From contig NZ_LQPJ01000139.1 of the NCBI RefSeq assembly GCF_002101785.1, positions 16,892 through 80,891 on the forward strand: a stretch of 64,000 nt of DNA, given 5' to 3'. Below the pieces are notes generated by a model. The model saw nothing but the letters and a program-made list of their open reading frames with translations. It made no database searches and was not told the DNA's origin. Positions within the stretch are counted from its first letter, which is position 1. Each line of letters starts with the position of its first letter. The position numbers and the translations under genes are program-made. Shown in pieces: positions 9,694 through 18,018 of the stretch. The DNA comes from Mycobacterium palustre (GTDB taxonomy: Bacteria > Actinomycetota > Actinomycetes > Mycobacteriales > Mycobacteriaceae).

Positions 9694-11127
9694 CTACCCG
9701 GCGCCGGGCACCGCGCCCACGTCGGCGCCGGGGCCGGTTTCGGCGGCGTCAAGCGACCGTCGCGAACCCAGCAGCGGCCGGCGGGCCACTTCCGGCGCGA
9801 AGAACAACGTAACGGCGCCGACCGCCCCGGCGAACATCAGCATGTACGCCGGCACCATCGCGTTGCCGGTGCCGGCAACCAGCGTCTCGGCGATCAGCGG
9901 GGTGGTGCCGCCGAACGCCGACACCGCGATGTTGAATCCGATCGACACCGCGCCGTAGCGCACGTTGGTGGGAAACAGCGCGGGCAGGATCGCCGGTTCG
10001 AGGCTGCTCAAGAACAGCATGGGCAACCCGACGAGCAGCACCCCGACGAACTGCGTCGGGTACGCCCCGCCGAAGCGCATCAACCCGAACGCCGGCAGCG
10101 AGATCGCGACCAGCAGCCCGCAACCCGTCCACATCAGCGGCTTGACGCCGATGCGGTCCGACAGCATCGCGACGAGGAGCACCCCGACCGTCAGGACCGC
10201 CAGCACCACCAGGACCATCACCAGGGCCGCGGTGTCCCCGACGCCCGCGGTCTTCTTCAGGTAGGTCGGCACGTAGCCGCTGACCATGTAGCTGGTGTCG
10301 GTGACGGCGAGCTCCACGCCCAAACAGATCAACAGCGGCTTCCACTGCAGCACCACCGTCTGCACGAACTGCTTGCGGCCCGAGAGGGGCTGCTCGCGCG
10401 CGTGCACCTCCTCGTAGTCGGGCGATTCCTCGATCCGCTTGCGGAGGTAGACCGCGATCAGGCCGAGCGGAGCGGCCAGGAGAAACGGCACCCGCCAGCC
10501 CCAGGCCAGCATCTCGGCGCTCGACAGAGCGGTCTGCAGCCCGGTCACCAGCGTCGCGCCCACCACGAATCCGCCCAGCGTGCCCACCGGCAGAAACCCG
10601 GCCATCATTCCGCGCTTGTCGTCGGGGGCGTGCTCGGCGATGAAGGTCATCGCGCCCGCGTACTCCCCGCCGGAGGAAAGGCCCTGGCAGATCCGGATGA
10701 CCGTGAGCAGGATCGGCGCCCACACCCCGATGGTGTGGTAGACGGGCAGCACGCCGGTCGCCGCCGCGCACACCGCCATCAGTGAGATCGTCACCACCAG
10801 CACGGGCTTGCGCCCGATGCGGTCGCCGAGGGGGCCGAAGATGACCCCGCCGAGCGGGCGCACCACGAACCCCGCCGTCATCGTGCCGAAGATGGCGATC
10901 AGGTTGCCCGCGCCGGAGTTTTCCCCGGGATAGAACTTCTGCGCCAGGATCGTGGCGACCAGGCTGAAGAGCGTGAAGTCGTAAGCCTCCATGAAGTTGC
11001 CGATGGCGGTGCCCTCGATCGAGCGGTGCATTGCCCGGGAGGTGAGCACGGTGGTTCTACCGGGCGTCGCCGTCCCAGGCTGTCCCCCGCTCGCTTTGCT
11101 GGGCATCGAGGGAAAGTCATACCCCAT
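9694..11127 (-). CDS. MFS transporter, metabolite:H+ symporter (MHS) family
   Basis: A 477-residue, 12-TM major facilitator. The loop 2-3 motif GDRIGRKP, VRPLGGVIFGPLGD, and RICQGLSSGGEYAGA with TFIAEHAPDDKRG identify the ProP/KgtP-like MHS subfamily, which moves osmolytes or organic acids with protons. The substrate cannot be assigned. The N-terminal ~35 residues are hydrophilic (Ser/Thr/Gly-rich), and the first helix begins near GNFMEAYDFTLFS. The neighbours are vapC (convergent) and a divergent reductase gene, so it is probably a single-gene unit. Confidence 0.85.
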   Translation of the reverse strand: MGYDFPSMPSKASGGQPGTATPGRTTVLTSRAMHRSIEGTAIGNFMEAYDFTLFSLVATILAQKFYPGENSGAGNLIAIFGTMTAGFVVRPLGGVIFGPLGDRIGRKPVLVVTISLMAVCAAATGVLPVYHTIGVWAPILLTVIRICQGLSSGGEYAGAMTFIAEHAPDDKRGMMAGFLPVGTLGGFVVGATLVTGLQTALSSAEMLAWGWRVPFLLAAPLGLIAVYLRKRIEESPDYEEVHAREQPLSGRKQFVQTVVLQWKPLLICLGVELAVTDTSYMVSGYVPTYLKKTAGVGDTAALVMVLVVLAVLTVGVLLVAMLSDRIGVKPLMWTGCGLLVAISLPAFGLMRFGGAYPTQFVGVLLVGLPMLFLSSLEPAILPALFPTNVRYGAVSIGFNIAVSAFGGTTPLIAETLVAGTGNAMVPAYMLMFAGAVGAVTLFFAPEVARRPLLGSRRSLDAAETGPGADVGAVPGAG

Positions 11128-11180
11128 CGTCGCGGCGCCTACGCCGACGACCGAGCTCGCGCGGCTGTGCGCGAGGCAAC

Positions 11181-11675
11181 ATGGGGAGTGTGGCCGAACC
11201 GCACGCTCCCTCCCTGTTCACCCGGGCCGGTGGCCGGCTGCTGCGCTCGCGCCCGTTCGTGCGGGCGCCGGTGTGGCTCTACAAGGCTCGGGCGGGCGCT
11301 CTGTTCGGCTCGCGATTCGTGATGGTCGAACACGTGGGCCGCAAGTCCGGCGCGCCGCGCCACGCCGTGCTGGAGGTCGTCGATCACCCCGCGCCCGACA
11401 GGTACGTCGTCGCCTCGGGTTTCGGGCCAAAGGCGCAGTGGTTCCTCAACATTCGCGCCAATCCGCGCGTCCGCGTCTACGCCGGCAGCCGCGCGCCGAG
11501 GCCCGCCGCCGCGCGGGTCCTCGACCAACAGGAGGCGGACCGCACACTGGCCGCCTACCGCGCCCGTCATCCCCGAGCCTGGAAGAAGATGCGCCCGGTG
11601 CTCGAAGAGACGCTCGGCGCGCCGATCACCGACACCGCCACCCCGTTGCCGATGGTCGAGTTCCGGCTGGACTAG
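11181..11675 (+). CDS. Deazaflavin (F420)-dependent nitroreductase-family protein (DUF385/Ddn-like)
   Basis: A 164-residue split-beta-barrel protein of the Ddn/FDOR-B-like family, expanded in mycobacteria. Family marks are RFVMVEHVGRKSGAPRHAVLEV and YVVASGFGPKAQWFLNIRANPR, the strand and loop that bind F420 in characterised members, and VRVYAG. Its substrate (quinone, biliverdin, fatty acid or xenobiotic) is unknown. ATG 11181 is used; GTG three codons in is an alternative. Confidence 0.85.
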   Translation: MGSVAEPHAPSLFTRAGGRLLRSRPFVRAPVWLYKARAGALFGSRFVMVEHVGRKSGAPRHAVLEVVDHPAPDRYVVASGFGPKAQWFLNIRANPRVRVYAGSRAPRPAAARVLDQQEADRTLAAYRARHPRAWKKMRPVLEETLGAPITDTATPLPMVEFRLD

Positions 11676-11739
11676 CAGCGTTCGGCCAAGGGCCGCATAG
11701 GGTTTCGGCAATGTGAGACAGCTCAGGTCGCCGTGCCGG

Positions 11740-12885
11740 TCATTGGGTCAACTCCGGCGGCGCCCCCGGGGGAACGTCCACCGGCTGATGGGCGATGGCC
11801 TCGGCCTTAGCCACCGCCTGGGCGATCGCGGGATCGGTCTGGGTGGAGAACCAGTCGGCGACCTCGGCGTCGTCGTCGGCTTGGTGCTTGGGCGCGTCCT
11901 CGACCGGAGACGGCTCGAACCGGAACACGCCGTCCTGGCCCGGGGTTCCCAGCAGCCTGGTGAATCCCTGTAGCGCGGCGCTGAAGTCACTGGGCACCAC
12001 CCACACCTTGTTGGCGTCGCCGCGGGCCATCTCCGGCAGCGTCTGCAGGTACTGGTAGGCCAGCATCTCCGGGGTGGGCCGGCCCGCCTTGATCGCGGCG
12101 AACGTCTTCTCGATCGCCTTGGCCTGCCCCTGCGCCCGCAGGTAGGCCGCGGCCCGCTCACCCTGGGCGCGCAGCATCCGCGACTGCCGGTCGGCCTCGG
12201 CGGCCAGGATCGCCGCCTGCTTGGCGCCCTCCGCGGCCAGAATCTGCGCCTGCTTGGCGCCCTCGGCCTGGGTGATTGCGGCCTGCCGGTTCCCTTCGGC
12301 GGTCAGGATCATCGCGCGCTTCTCGCGGTCGGCCTTCATCTGCTTTTCCATCGACGCCTGGATCGACGGCGGCGGGTCGATGCTGCGCAGTTCGACGCGC
12401 GCGACCCGCAGCCCCCAGCGGCCGGTGGCCTCGTCCAGGACGCCCCGCAACTGGCGATTGATCATGTCGCGCGAGGTTAGCGTCTGTTCCAGCGTCATCC
12501 CGCCGACCACGTTGCGCAGCGTGGTCGTGGTGAGCTGCTCGACGCCGACGATGTAGTTGCTGATCTCGTAGACCGCCGCCTGCGGGACGGTGACCTGGAA
12601 GTAGACGACCGTGTCGATGTTGAGGGTCAGGTTGTCCTCGGTGATCACCGGTTGCGGAGGGAATGACACCACCCGCTCACGCAGGTCCACGCGGGCACGG
12701 ATGCGCTCGATGAACGGCACCAGCAAGGTCAGCTGCCCGCTGACCGTGCGGCTGTAGCTGCCCATCCGTTCGATCACCGCGGCCTCGGCCTGCGGGATCA
12801 CTTTGACCGACTTTGCCACCACGATGATCCCGAAGACGATGAGCGCGATGGCCACCACTAACAACGCGAATGCGCCTTGCATCAC
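11740..12885 (-). CDS. SPFH/band-7 (stomatin-like) membrane protein
   Basis: A 381-residue protein with one N-terminal transmembrane helix (residues ~5-27), an SPFH domain (~30-200: VIPQAEAAVIERMGSYSRTV through VARVELRSIDPP), then a long Ala/Glu-rich coiled coil with tandem AEGxxQAxIxxAEGxKQA units at ~205-250, and a Pro-rich tail. It corresponds to Rv1488. Stomatin-like proteins assemble in membrane microdomains. It follows nfeD by 27 bases, and the SPFH-NfeD pairing is conserved across bacteria. Confidence 0.9.
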   Translation of the reverse strand: MMQGAFALLVVAIALIVFGIIVVAKSVKVIPQAEAAVIERMGSYSRTVSGQLTLLVPFIERIRARVDLRERVVSFPPQPVITEDNLTLNIDTVVYFQVTVPQAAVYEISNYIVGVEQLTTTTLRNVVGGMTLEQTLTSRDMINRQLRGVLDEATGRWGLRVARVELRSIDPPPSIQASMEKQMKADREKRAMILTAEGNRQAAITQAEGAKQAQILAAEGAKQAAILAAEADRQSRMLRAQGERAAAYLRAQGQAKAIEKTFAAIKAGRPTPEMLAYQYLQTLPEMARGDANKVWVVPSDFSAALQGFTRLLGTPGQDGVFRFEPSPVEDAPKHQADDDAEVADWFSTQTDPAIAQAVAKAEAIAHQPVDVPPGAPPELTQ

Positions 12886-12912
12886 GCTTTCCTCCTACTT
12901 TTGCGCCAGGGA

Positions 12913-13347
12913 TTAAAAGTCTTTGAACACCACCGCGGTGGCGCCGTTGATGTGCATGACCGTCACTCGTTCCCCCGGCTCGTAGACATCGTCCTCGTTG
13001 AGGGGCCGCGCCGTCCATACCTGGCCGTCCAGCTTGACCTGGCCCTCGTCGCGGGCGACCCGGTCCAAAACCAGCGCTTTCTTGCCCTCCAGCGCCTTGA
13101 TGCCGGTCGGCAGCCCCTTGGCCGGGCTCAGCCGCCGCCGCAGCGCCGGCCGCACCAGGACCAGCAGCAGGACGGACACGACGAGGAACACCGTCGCCTC
13201 GGCCCAAACCGGCCAATCCAGCAGCCAGCTGCCGCCCGCCGCGGCCAGCGCCCCGCCCGATAGCATCAACAACGACATGTCGCCGGTCAGCGCCTCGGCA
13301 CCGGCAAGGACCAGCCCGAATATGAGCCAAATCACCGCCGCGGGCAT
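12913..13347 (-). CDS. nfeD: NfeD-like membrane protein
   Basis: 144 residues, the same length as Rv1487. Two or three N-terminal transmembrane helices (VIWLIFGLVLAGAEAL, LLMLSGGALAAAGGSW, ATVFLVVSVLLLVLV) are followed by a soluble OB-fold domain (residues ~75-144: GQVWTARPLNEDDVYEPGER). The ATG at 13347 matches the family start; the upstream ATG at 13389 would overlap the divergent promoter. Partner of the downstream SPFH gene. Confidence 0.88.
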   Translation of the reverse strand: MPAAVIWLIFGLVLAGAEALTGDMSLLMLSGGALAAAGGSWLLDWPVWAEATVFLVVSVLLLVLVRPALRRRLSPAKGLPTGIKALEGKKALVLDRVARDEGQVKLDGQVWTARPLNEDDVYEPGERVTVMHINGATAVVFKDF

Positions 13348-13404
13348 GCGGTCAGAATACGCGTGATCGGCCTTTGCGGGGCCAAACAACTACACTCCGA
13401 GATC

Positions 13405-14322
13405 ATGTGGTGTCCCAGTGTTTCGCTGTCCCTGTGGGCCAACGCCTGGCTCGCGGGCAAGGCCGCGCCCGACGACGTCTTGGACGCGTTATCCCTCTGG
13501 GCGCCAAAGCAATCGGTCACCGCGTATGATGCCGTCGCCGCGGGCCACACCGGACTGCCGTGGCCCGACGTGCACGACGCGGGGACGGTGGCGCTGTTGC
13601 AGACGCTGCGCGCGGCCGTCGGCCGGTCCCCGGCGGGGGCGGCGGGCCTGCCGGATCGGTTGCGCGGGACGATCAACGTCGTGTTGCCGGTGCCCGGCGA
13701 CGTGCGCGGGCTGGCCCCCGGGACGCAGTTCGGGCGCGACGCGCTGGCCGCGGGCGAGGCCGTCATCATCACCAACCCCGACGATGCCGCCACCGCGGTC
13801 GGGCTGGTCCCGGAGTTTTCCTACGCCGACCCCGACGAAGCCTGCGACGACCTCGCGCCGGAATTGTGCGCGCTGTCCTGGACGGTGTACTCGTTGCCCG
13901 GTCACCCCGTGTTCGACCATTACGAGCTGGGCGACGCCGAATATTCGCTGCGCTCGGCCGTCCGCTCGGCGGCCGATGCGCTCGGCGAGATCGGTCTGGC
14001 CGCCGCGTCCGACGTCGACGATCCGCGCGGGCTCGTCGAGCAGCTGCTGGAATCCGCACGGCAACACCGCATTCCGGACCACGCGCCCACGCGCGCGCTG
14101 CGGGTGCTGGAAAACGCCGCGCACGTCGACGCGATCATCGCGGTCAGCGCGGGGCTGAGCCGAACGTCGGATGCCCCCGGGGACCGCATCGCCGTCGCGA
14201 TCACCCAGTCGTCGTCGCAGGCGCAGATCGCCACCGATGCGCTGCGGCCGCTGACCACCGTGGTGCGTTCGGCGCGGATGGCCGCGGTGACCGCGATCCT
14301 GCACTCGGCCTGGGCGGACTAG
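13405..14322 (+). CDS. Conserved mycobacterial protein of unknown function (Rv1486c-like)
   Basis: A 305-residue soluble protein; I recognise only the conserved position and similarity to Rv1486c (288 aa). It begins MWCPSVSLSLWANAWLAG, then has an acidic middle (EFSYADPDEACDDLAPELCALSWTVYSLPGHP) and C-terminal helices ending ARMAAVTAILHSAWAD. No catalytic motif or membrane segment is evident. The ATG at 13405 is preferred over an in-frame ATG at 13363 that would crowd the divergent nfeD start. Its TAG overlaps the stop of the convergent ferrochelatase gene in the four bases CTAG (14319-14322). Confidence 0.7.
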   Translation: MWCPSVSLSLWANAWLAGKAAPDDVLDALSLWAPKQSVTAYDAVAAGHTGLPWPDVHDAGTVALLQTLRAAVGRSPAGAAGLPDRLRGTINVVLPVPGDVRGLAPGTQFGRDALAAGEAVIITNPDDAATAVGLVPEFSYADPDEACDDLAPELCALSWTVYSLPGHPVFDHYELGDAEYSLRSAVRSAADALGEIGLAAASDVDDPRGLVEQLLESARQHRIPDHAPTRALRVLENAAHVDAIIAVSAGLSRTSDAPGDRIAVAITQSSSQAQIATDALRPLTTVVRSARMAAVTAILHSAWAD

Positions 14323-15332
14323 GTTCGGTTTTCGCGCGCCGCGCAGTGCGGCGGCCGGCACGGCGCGCCGTTCACGCTGGCCAGGCAGCCCGGCACCGGG
14401 TCGGGTCCGGCGACGCGTTCGGGGGGTCGGCCGGTGCGCAGTTCGTCGATCAATCCGGCGGCCAGCCGGGCGAATCGGCGGTCCGCGTTGGGCGTTGCGG
14501 CGCGGGCGAACGACATTCCGGCCGCCTCGGCCTGTAATCGCAATTCGTGGTCGAGGTCCCACACCACCTCGATGTGGTCGGCGACGAACCCGATCGGGCA
14601 GACGACGACGGCCTTGGTCCCGGCGGCGTCCAGCGCGGCCAAATGGTCGGCCACGTCGGGCTCGAGCCACGGCACCTGCGGCGGGCCGGAGCGCGACTGC
14701 CACACCAGGTCGTAGTCGTCATACCCCGCGGCCCCGGCGACCAGCCTTGCGGCGTACGCGACTTGGCGGCTGTACAGCCGCGGCCCGCAGCGCTCGTCGG
14801 CGGCCACCGGGACCGAATGCGCGGTGAACACCAGCCGCGCGCCCGCCGGCACGTTTTTGGCCGCGGCCGCGACCGCCCCGGCGAATATCTCGACGAAGAG
14901 CGGGTGGTCGAAATACGGCCGCAGCTTGACCAATTCGGGGGCTTGCGGGCCGGACGCCGCGCGGGCCCGGGCGATGTCTTCGGTGTACTGCGTGCAGCTG
15001 GAGTACCCGCTCCATGCCGAGGTCGTGAATACCGCGGCGCGGCGAACACCGTTGTCGCGCATGTCTTCAACGGCGTCCTCGACGTAGGGCTCCCAGTTGC
15101 GGTTGCCGAAGTAGACCGGCAGGTCCTGTTCGGCTTCCAGCTGGGCGATCAGCGCGCGGTTGATGCCGTTGATCGGTGACACCCCGCCGAAATGCCGGTA
15201 GTGCTCGGCGACCTCGTCGAGGCGTTCGGGCGGCACGTTGCGCCCGCGGGTGACGTTTTGCAAAAACGGCCGCACCTGCTCGGGGCCCTCCGGGCCGCCG
15301 AAGGACAGCAGCAGGACGGCGTCGAAATCCAT
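14319..15332 (-). CDS. hemH: Ferrochelatase (coproporphyrin III ferrochelatase type)
   Basis: A 337-residue enzyme that inserts Fe2+ into coproporphyrin III in the actinobacterial route (also called hemZ or cpfC). Conserved features are LLLSFGGPEGPEQV at the N-terminus, the catalytic His H172 in FTAHSVP and E255 in FVADHIEVVWDLDHE. The C-terminal tail has C316, C325 and C330 (GCLASVNGAPCRPPHC); with C182 or another Cys these fit the [2Fe-2S] cluster found in actinobacterial ferrochelatases (inference on exact ligands). It starts 6 bases after the inhA stop, so it is the third gene of fabG1-inhA-hemH. Confidence 0.95.
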   Translation of the reverse strand: MDFDAVLLLSFGGPEGPEQVRPFLQNVTRGRNVPPERLDEVAEHYRHFGGVSPINGINRALIAQLEAEQDLPVYFGNRNWEPYVEDAVEDMRDNGVRRAAVFTTSAWSGYSSCTQYTEDIARARAASGPQAPELVKLRPYFDHPLFVEIFAGAVAAAAKNVPAGARLVFTAHSVPVAADERCGPRLYSRQVAYAARLVAGAAGYDDYDLVWQSRSGPPQVPWLEPDVADHLAALDAAGTKAVVVCPIGFVADHIEVVWDLDHELRLQAEAAGMSFARAATPNADRRFARLAAGLIDELRTGRPPERVAGPDPVPGCLASVNGAPCRPPHCAARENRT

Positions 15333-15338
15333 TGGCGC

Positions 15339-16148
15339 TTATAGCAACTGCGTGCTGGCGCCGCCGTCGGCGTAGATGACGGTGCCGGTGGTGGCGGGGA
15401 GCCACTCGGAAAGCAACGCGCACACGGTCTTTGCGACCGGGGTGGGGTCCTTCATGTTCCAGCCCAGCGGCGCGCGCTGATCCCAGCCCTCCTCGAGCAG
15501 GTGTATCTGCGCGCCGGCCTCCTCGCCCAGCGCACCACCGACGATCGCACTCATCGCCAGCGTCCGGATCGGCCCGGCCGCAACAAGATTGGAGCGCACG
15601 CCGTACCTGCCCGCCTCGCGGGCCACGAACCGGTTCACCGACTCGAGCGCGCTCTTGGCGACCGTCATCCAGTTGTAGGCGGGCATCGCGCGCGACGGGT
15701 CGAAGTCCATGCCGACGATGCCGCCGCCGGGGTTCATGATCGGCAGCAGCGCCTTGGCCAGCGAGGCGTACGAGTAGGCCGAGATGTGGATGCCCTTGGC
15801 GACATCCTCGTACGGCGCGTCGAAGAACGGGTTGATGCCCATCCCGCTCTGCGGCATGAAGCCGATCGAATGCACCACGCCGTCGAGCTTGTTGCCCTCC
15901 CCGATCACCTCGGTCACCCGCTGCGCGAGCGTGTTGAGGTGCTCGTCGTTTTGCACGTCCAGCTCGAGCAGCGGGGCCTTCTGCGGCAGCCGGTCGGCGA
16001 TGCGCTGGATCAGCCGCAGCCGATCGAAGCCGGTCAGCACCAGTTCGGCGCCCTGCTCTTGGGCCACCCGCGCGATGTGAAACGCGATCGAGGAGTCGGT
16101 GATGATGCCGGTGACCAGAATCCGTTTGCCGTCGAGCAGTCCTGCCAT
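15339..16148 (-). CDS. inhA: NADH-dependent enoyl-ACP reductase InhA
   Basis: A 269-residue FAS-II enoyl reductase for mycolic acid elongation and the target of the isoniazid-NAD adduct. Identity to M. tuberculosis InhA is evident throughout: nucleotide loop TGIITDSS at 13-20, SIGFMPQ at 94-100, F149, catalytic Y158 and K165. At residues where resistance substitutions are known (I21, S94, I95, I194) the wild-type residue is present. It lies 35 bases downstream of fabG1 on the same strand. Confidence 0.98.
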   Translation of the reverse strand: MAGLLDGKRILVTGIITDSSIAFHIARVAQEQGAELVLTGFDRLRLIQRIADRLPQKAPLLELDVQNDEHLNTLAQRVTEVIGEGNKLDGVVHSIGFMPQSGMGINPFFDAPYEDVAKGIHISAYSYASLAKALLPIMNPGGGIVGMDFDPSRAMPAYNWMTVAKSALESVNRFVAREAGRYGVRSNLVAAGPIRTLAMSAIVGGALGEEAGAQIHLLEEGWDQRAPLGWNMKDPTPVAKTVCALLSEWLPATTGTVIYADGGASTQLL

Positions 16149-16183
16149 GTCCGTCCTTTATGAAATCTATGAAATCGTGGTTG

Positions 16184-16951
16184 TCAGTGACCCATGCCCA
16201 TGCCGCCGTCGACCGGGATGACCGCGCCGGAGATGTAGCTCGCGTCCTCGGACGCCAGGAAGCTGACCACCCCGGCGACCTCGGCGGCGGTGCCGACCCG
16301 CTTCGCCGGGATGAACTGCAGCGCGCCCTCCTGGATCCGCTCGTCGAGCGAGCGGGTCATGTCGGTGTCGATGTAGCCCGGGGCCACCACGTTCGCGGTC
16401 ACGTTGGCCTTGGACATCTCCCGCGCGATCGAGCGGGCCATGCCGATCACACCGGCCTTGGAGGCCGCGTAGTTGGCCTGGTTGCCGATGCCCCAGGTTC
16501 CCGAGACCGACCCGATGAAGATCATGCGGCCGAACTTGTTCCGCTGCATGCTGCGCGAGGCCCGCTGGGCGACCCGGAACGCGCCGGTCAGGTTCGCGTC
16601 GATGACCTTGACGAACTTCTCCTCGGTCATGCGCATCAAGAACGCGTCCGCGGCCAGGCCGGCGTTGGCGACCAGCACCTCGACCGCCCCCTGGTGCGCC
16701 TCGACCTCCTTGAACGCGCGATCGACGGCCTCGTTGTCGGTGACGTCGCACTCGACGCCGAACAGCCCCTCGGGCGCCCCGGACCCGCGGTGCGTGACGG
16801 CCACCTTGTGCCCGTCGGCGGCCAGCCGCTGCGCGATCGCCAGCCCGATGCCCCGGTTTCCGCCGGTGACCAGGACCGAGCGGGATACGAATGCGGGTCT
16901 GCCCCAAGTGGATGCACTGTCGGTGGTGTTCGAGGTGGCCGTGTCAGTCAC
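16184..16951 (-). CDS. fabG1: 3-oxoacyl-ACP reductase FabG1 (MabA)
   Basis: A 255-residue short-chain reductase acting on long-chain beta-ketoacyl-ACP with NADPH in FAS-II. TGGNRGIG at 29-36 binds the cofactor; the catalytic set is S148, Y161 and K165 (offset of 8 from the 247-residue M. tuberculosis enzyme because of a longer N-terminus). NAGLAADAFLMRMTEEKF and DGGMGMGH at the end are diagnostic. The start is GTG 16951, in the same context as the tuberculosis gene. First gene of the operon with inhA and hemH. Confidence 0.97.
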   Translation of the reverse strand: MTDTATSNTTDSASTWGRPAFVSRSVLVTGGNRGIGLAIAQRLAADGHKVAVTHRGSGAPEGLFGVECDVTDNEAVDRAFKEVEAHQGAVEVLVANAGLAADAFLMRMTEEKFVKVIDANLTGAFRVAQRASRSMQRNKFGRMIFIGSVSGTWGIGNQANYAASKAGVIGMARSIAREMSKANVTANVVAPGYIDTDMTRSLDERIQEGALQFIPAKRVGTAAEVAGVVSFLASEDASYISGAVIPVDGGMGMGH

Positions 16952-16975
16952 CCCGACAACCTAGCGCCTCGCCGG
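16952..16975 (-). promoter_or_regulatory. fabG1-inhA promoter/leader (homologous to the INH/ETH resistance hot-spot)
   Basis: Read on the minus strand, the bases immediately before the GTG are CTAGGTTGTCGGG, nearly identical to the M. tuberculosis leader as I recall it. The positions equivalent to -15 (C, at 16966) and -8 (T, at 16959) carry the wild-type base. The exact -10/-35 boxes were not mapped. Confidence 0.5.
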
Positions 16976-17005
16976 TTGGCGGCCGAAATCTCCCCCCTGT
17001 CGGAC

Positions 17006-17065
17006 CGCGAGCGTAACCACGCTGCAATTTCCGGGTCGGCGTTTCGCAGCCCCGTCACGCTCGCG
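17006..17065. repeat. 60-bp repeat unit, left copy flanking the DUF559 gene
   Basis: The unit begins CGCGAGCGTAACCAC and ends CCCGTCACGCTCGCG. Its two ends are inverted copies of one another (11 of 12 bases pair), so it can fold into a hairpin. A second unit of exactly the same length, with 14/15 and 13/15 matching ends, lies at 17931-17990. The 3' half (17042-17065) belongs to the same word family as 3621-3644 and 27903-27926. Confidence 0.65.
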
Positions 17066-17077
17066 TGGCTTGTCGGT

Positions 17078-17941
17078 GTGGCGCATCACACTTTCGCCCA
17101 TGACGACCCGTTTTTGGGCAGCGAAGCCCTCGCCGCCGGCGCGTTGACCCCCTACGAGTTACGCAGCCGGTACGTAGCCCTGCACAAAGACGTCTACCTG
17201 CCCAAAGATGCCGCGATGACGGCAGTCGTGCGGGCAAAGGCATGCTGGCTGCGGTCACGACGACGCGGCATCCTCGCGGGCTTCTCGGCCTCCGCAATGC
17301 ACGGCTCCAAGTGGATCGACCCGGCGTTGCCCGCCGCGATCATCGACACCAACCGCCGCCATCGGCCCGGCGTCCAGGTGTGGGAAGAGCGCATCGACCC
17401 CGACGAGGTCACCGTCCGCGGCGGCATGCGCGTCACGACGCCGGCCCGAACGGCGCTGGACCCGGCGCGCCGGTTTCCGACCGACGTCGCCGTCGCCGCC
17501 GTCGACGCGCTGGTGCGGGCGACGGACCTGAAGATCGCCGACGCCGAGCTCTTGATCGACCGGTATCGCGGGCGCCGCGGCATGAAGGCCGCCCGCGCCG
17601 CACTCGAATTGGTCGACGGCGGGGCACAGTCCCCCAAAGAGACGTGGCTGCGGCTGTTGTTGATCCGGGCCGGATTTCCGCGTCCCCGAACCCAGATTGT
17701 GGTGCGCAACGAATGGGCTTGGCCCGACGCGCATTTGGACATGGGGTGGGAGGACATCAAGGTGGCCGCGGAGTATGACGGCGAGCAACACCAAACCAGC
17801 CGGCACCAATACGTCAAGGACATTCGCCGCCTCGAGAAGCTGGAGCACCACCACGGCTGGATCGTGGTCCGGGTAGTAGCCGAGGACCATCCCGCCGACA
17901 TCATCCGCCGGGTGGCCGAGGCCCGCGGCTCGCGAGCGTAG
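17078..17941 (+). CDS. DUF559-domain, Vsr/PD-(D/E)xK nuclease-like protein (AbiEi-like N-terminus)
   Basis: About 287 residues. The N-terminal half (ALTPYELRSRYVALHKDVYL) resembles the winged-helix region seen in AbiEi-like proteins. The C-terminal ~100 residues match the DUF559 endonuclease-like pattern: SPKET at 185-189, HLDMGW with D221, K228, then E232-Y-D234-G-E-Q-H and RHQYVKDIRRLEKLE, ending in a WIVVRV strand. Candidate metal ligands are E188, D221 and E232/D234. No start is strong; GTG 17078 has no upstream in-frame ATG. The gene starts 12 bases after one 60-bp repeat, and its stop codon lies inside the second. Related paralogues are common in mycobacteria with no assigned function. 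Confidence 0.7.
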   Translation: MAHHTFAHDDPFLGSEALAAGALTPYELRSRYVALHKDVYLPKDAAMTAVVRAKACWLRSRRRGILAGFSASAMHGSKWIDPALPAAIIDTNRRHRPGVQVWEERIDPDEVTVRGGMRVTTPARTALDPARRFPTDVAVAAVDALVRATDLKIADAELLIDRYRGRRGMKAARAALELVDGGAQSPKETWLRLLLIRAGFPRPRTQIVVRNEWAWPDAHLDMGWEDIKVAAEYDGEQHQTSRHQYVKDIRRLEKLEHHHGWIVVRVVAEDHPADIIRRVAEARGSRA

Positions 17942-17990
17942 CCACACCGACAAAACCCGGGCTCAAAATCTCAACCCCGTTGCGCTCGCG
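17931..17990. repeat. 60-bp repeat unit, right copy flanking the DUF559 gene
   Basis: Begins CGCGAGCGTAGCCAC and ends CCCGTTGCGCTCGCG; the same length and end sequences as 17006-17065, with a diverged middle. The outer 8 bases (CGCGAGCG/CGCTCGCG) pair perfectly. It contains the DUF559 stop codon (17939-17941) and fills most of the gap to the convergent VWA gene, where it may also act as a terminator. Confidence 0.65.
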
Positions 17991-18018
17991 ACCCACAGCC
18001 CCCGCGAACGCCCCAGAC

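Noticed and set aside
11683..11695. CGGCC-AAG-GGCCG hairpin after the F420-type reductase gene as terminator
   Set aside because: Only 5 bp with a 3-base loop; such GC hairpins are expected by chance in this DNA.
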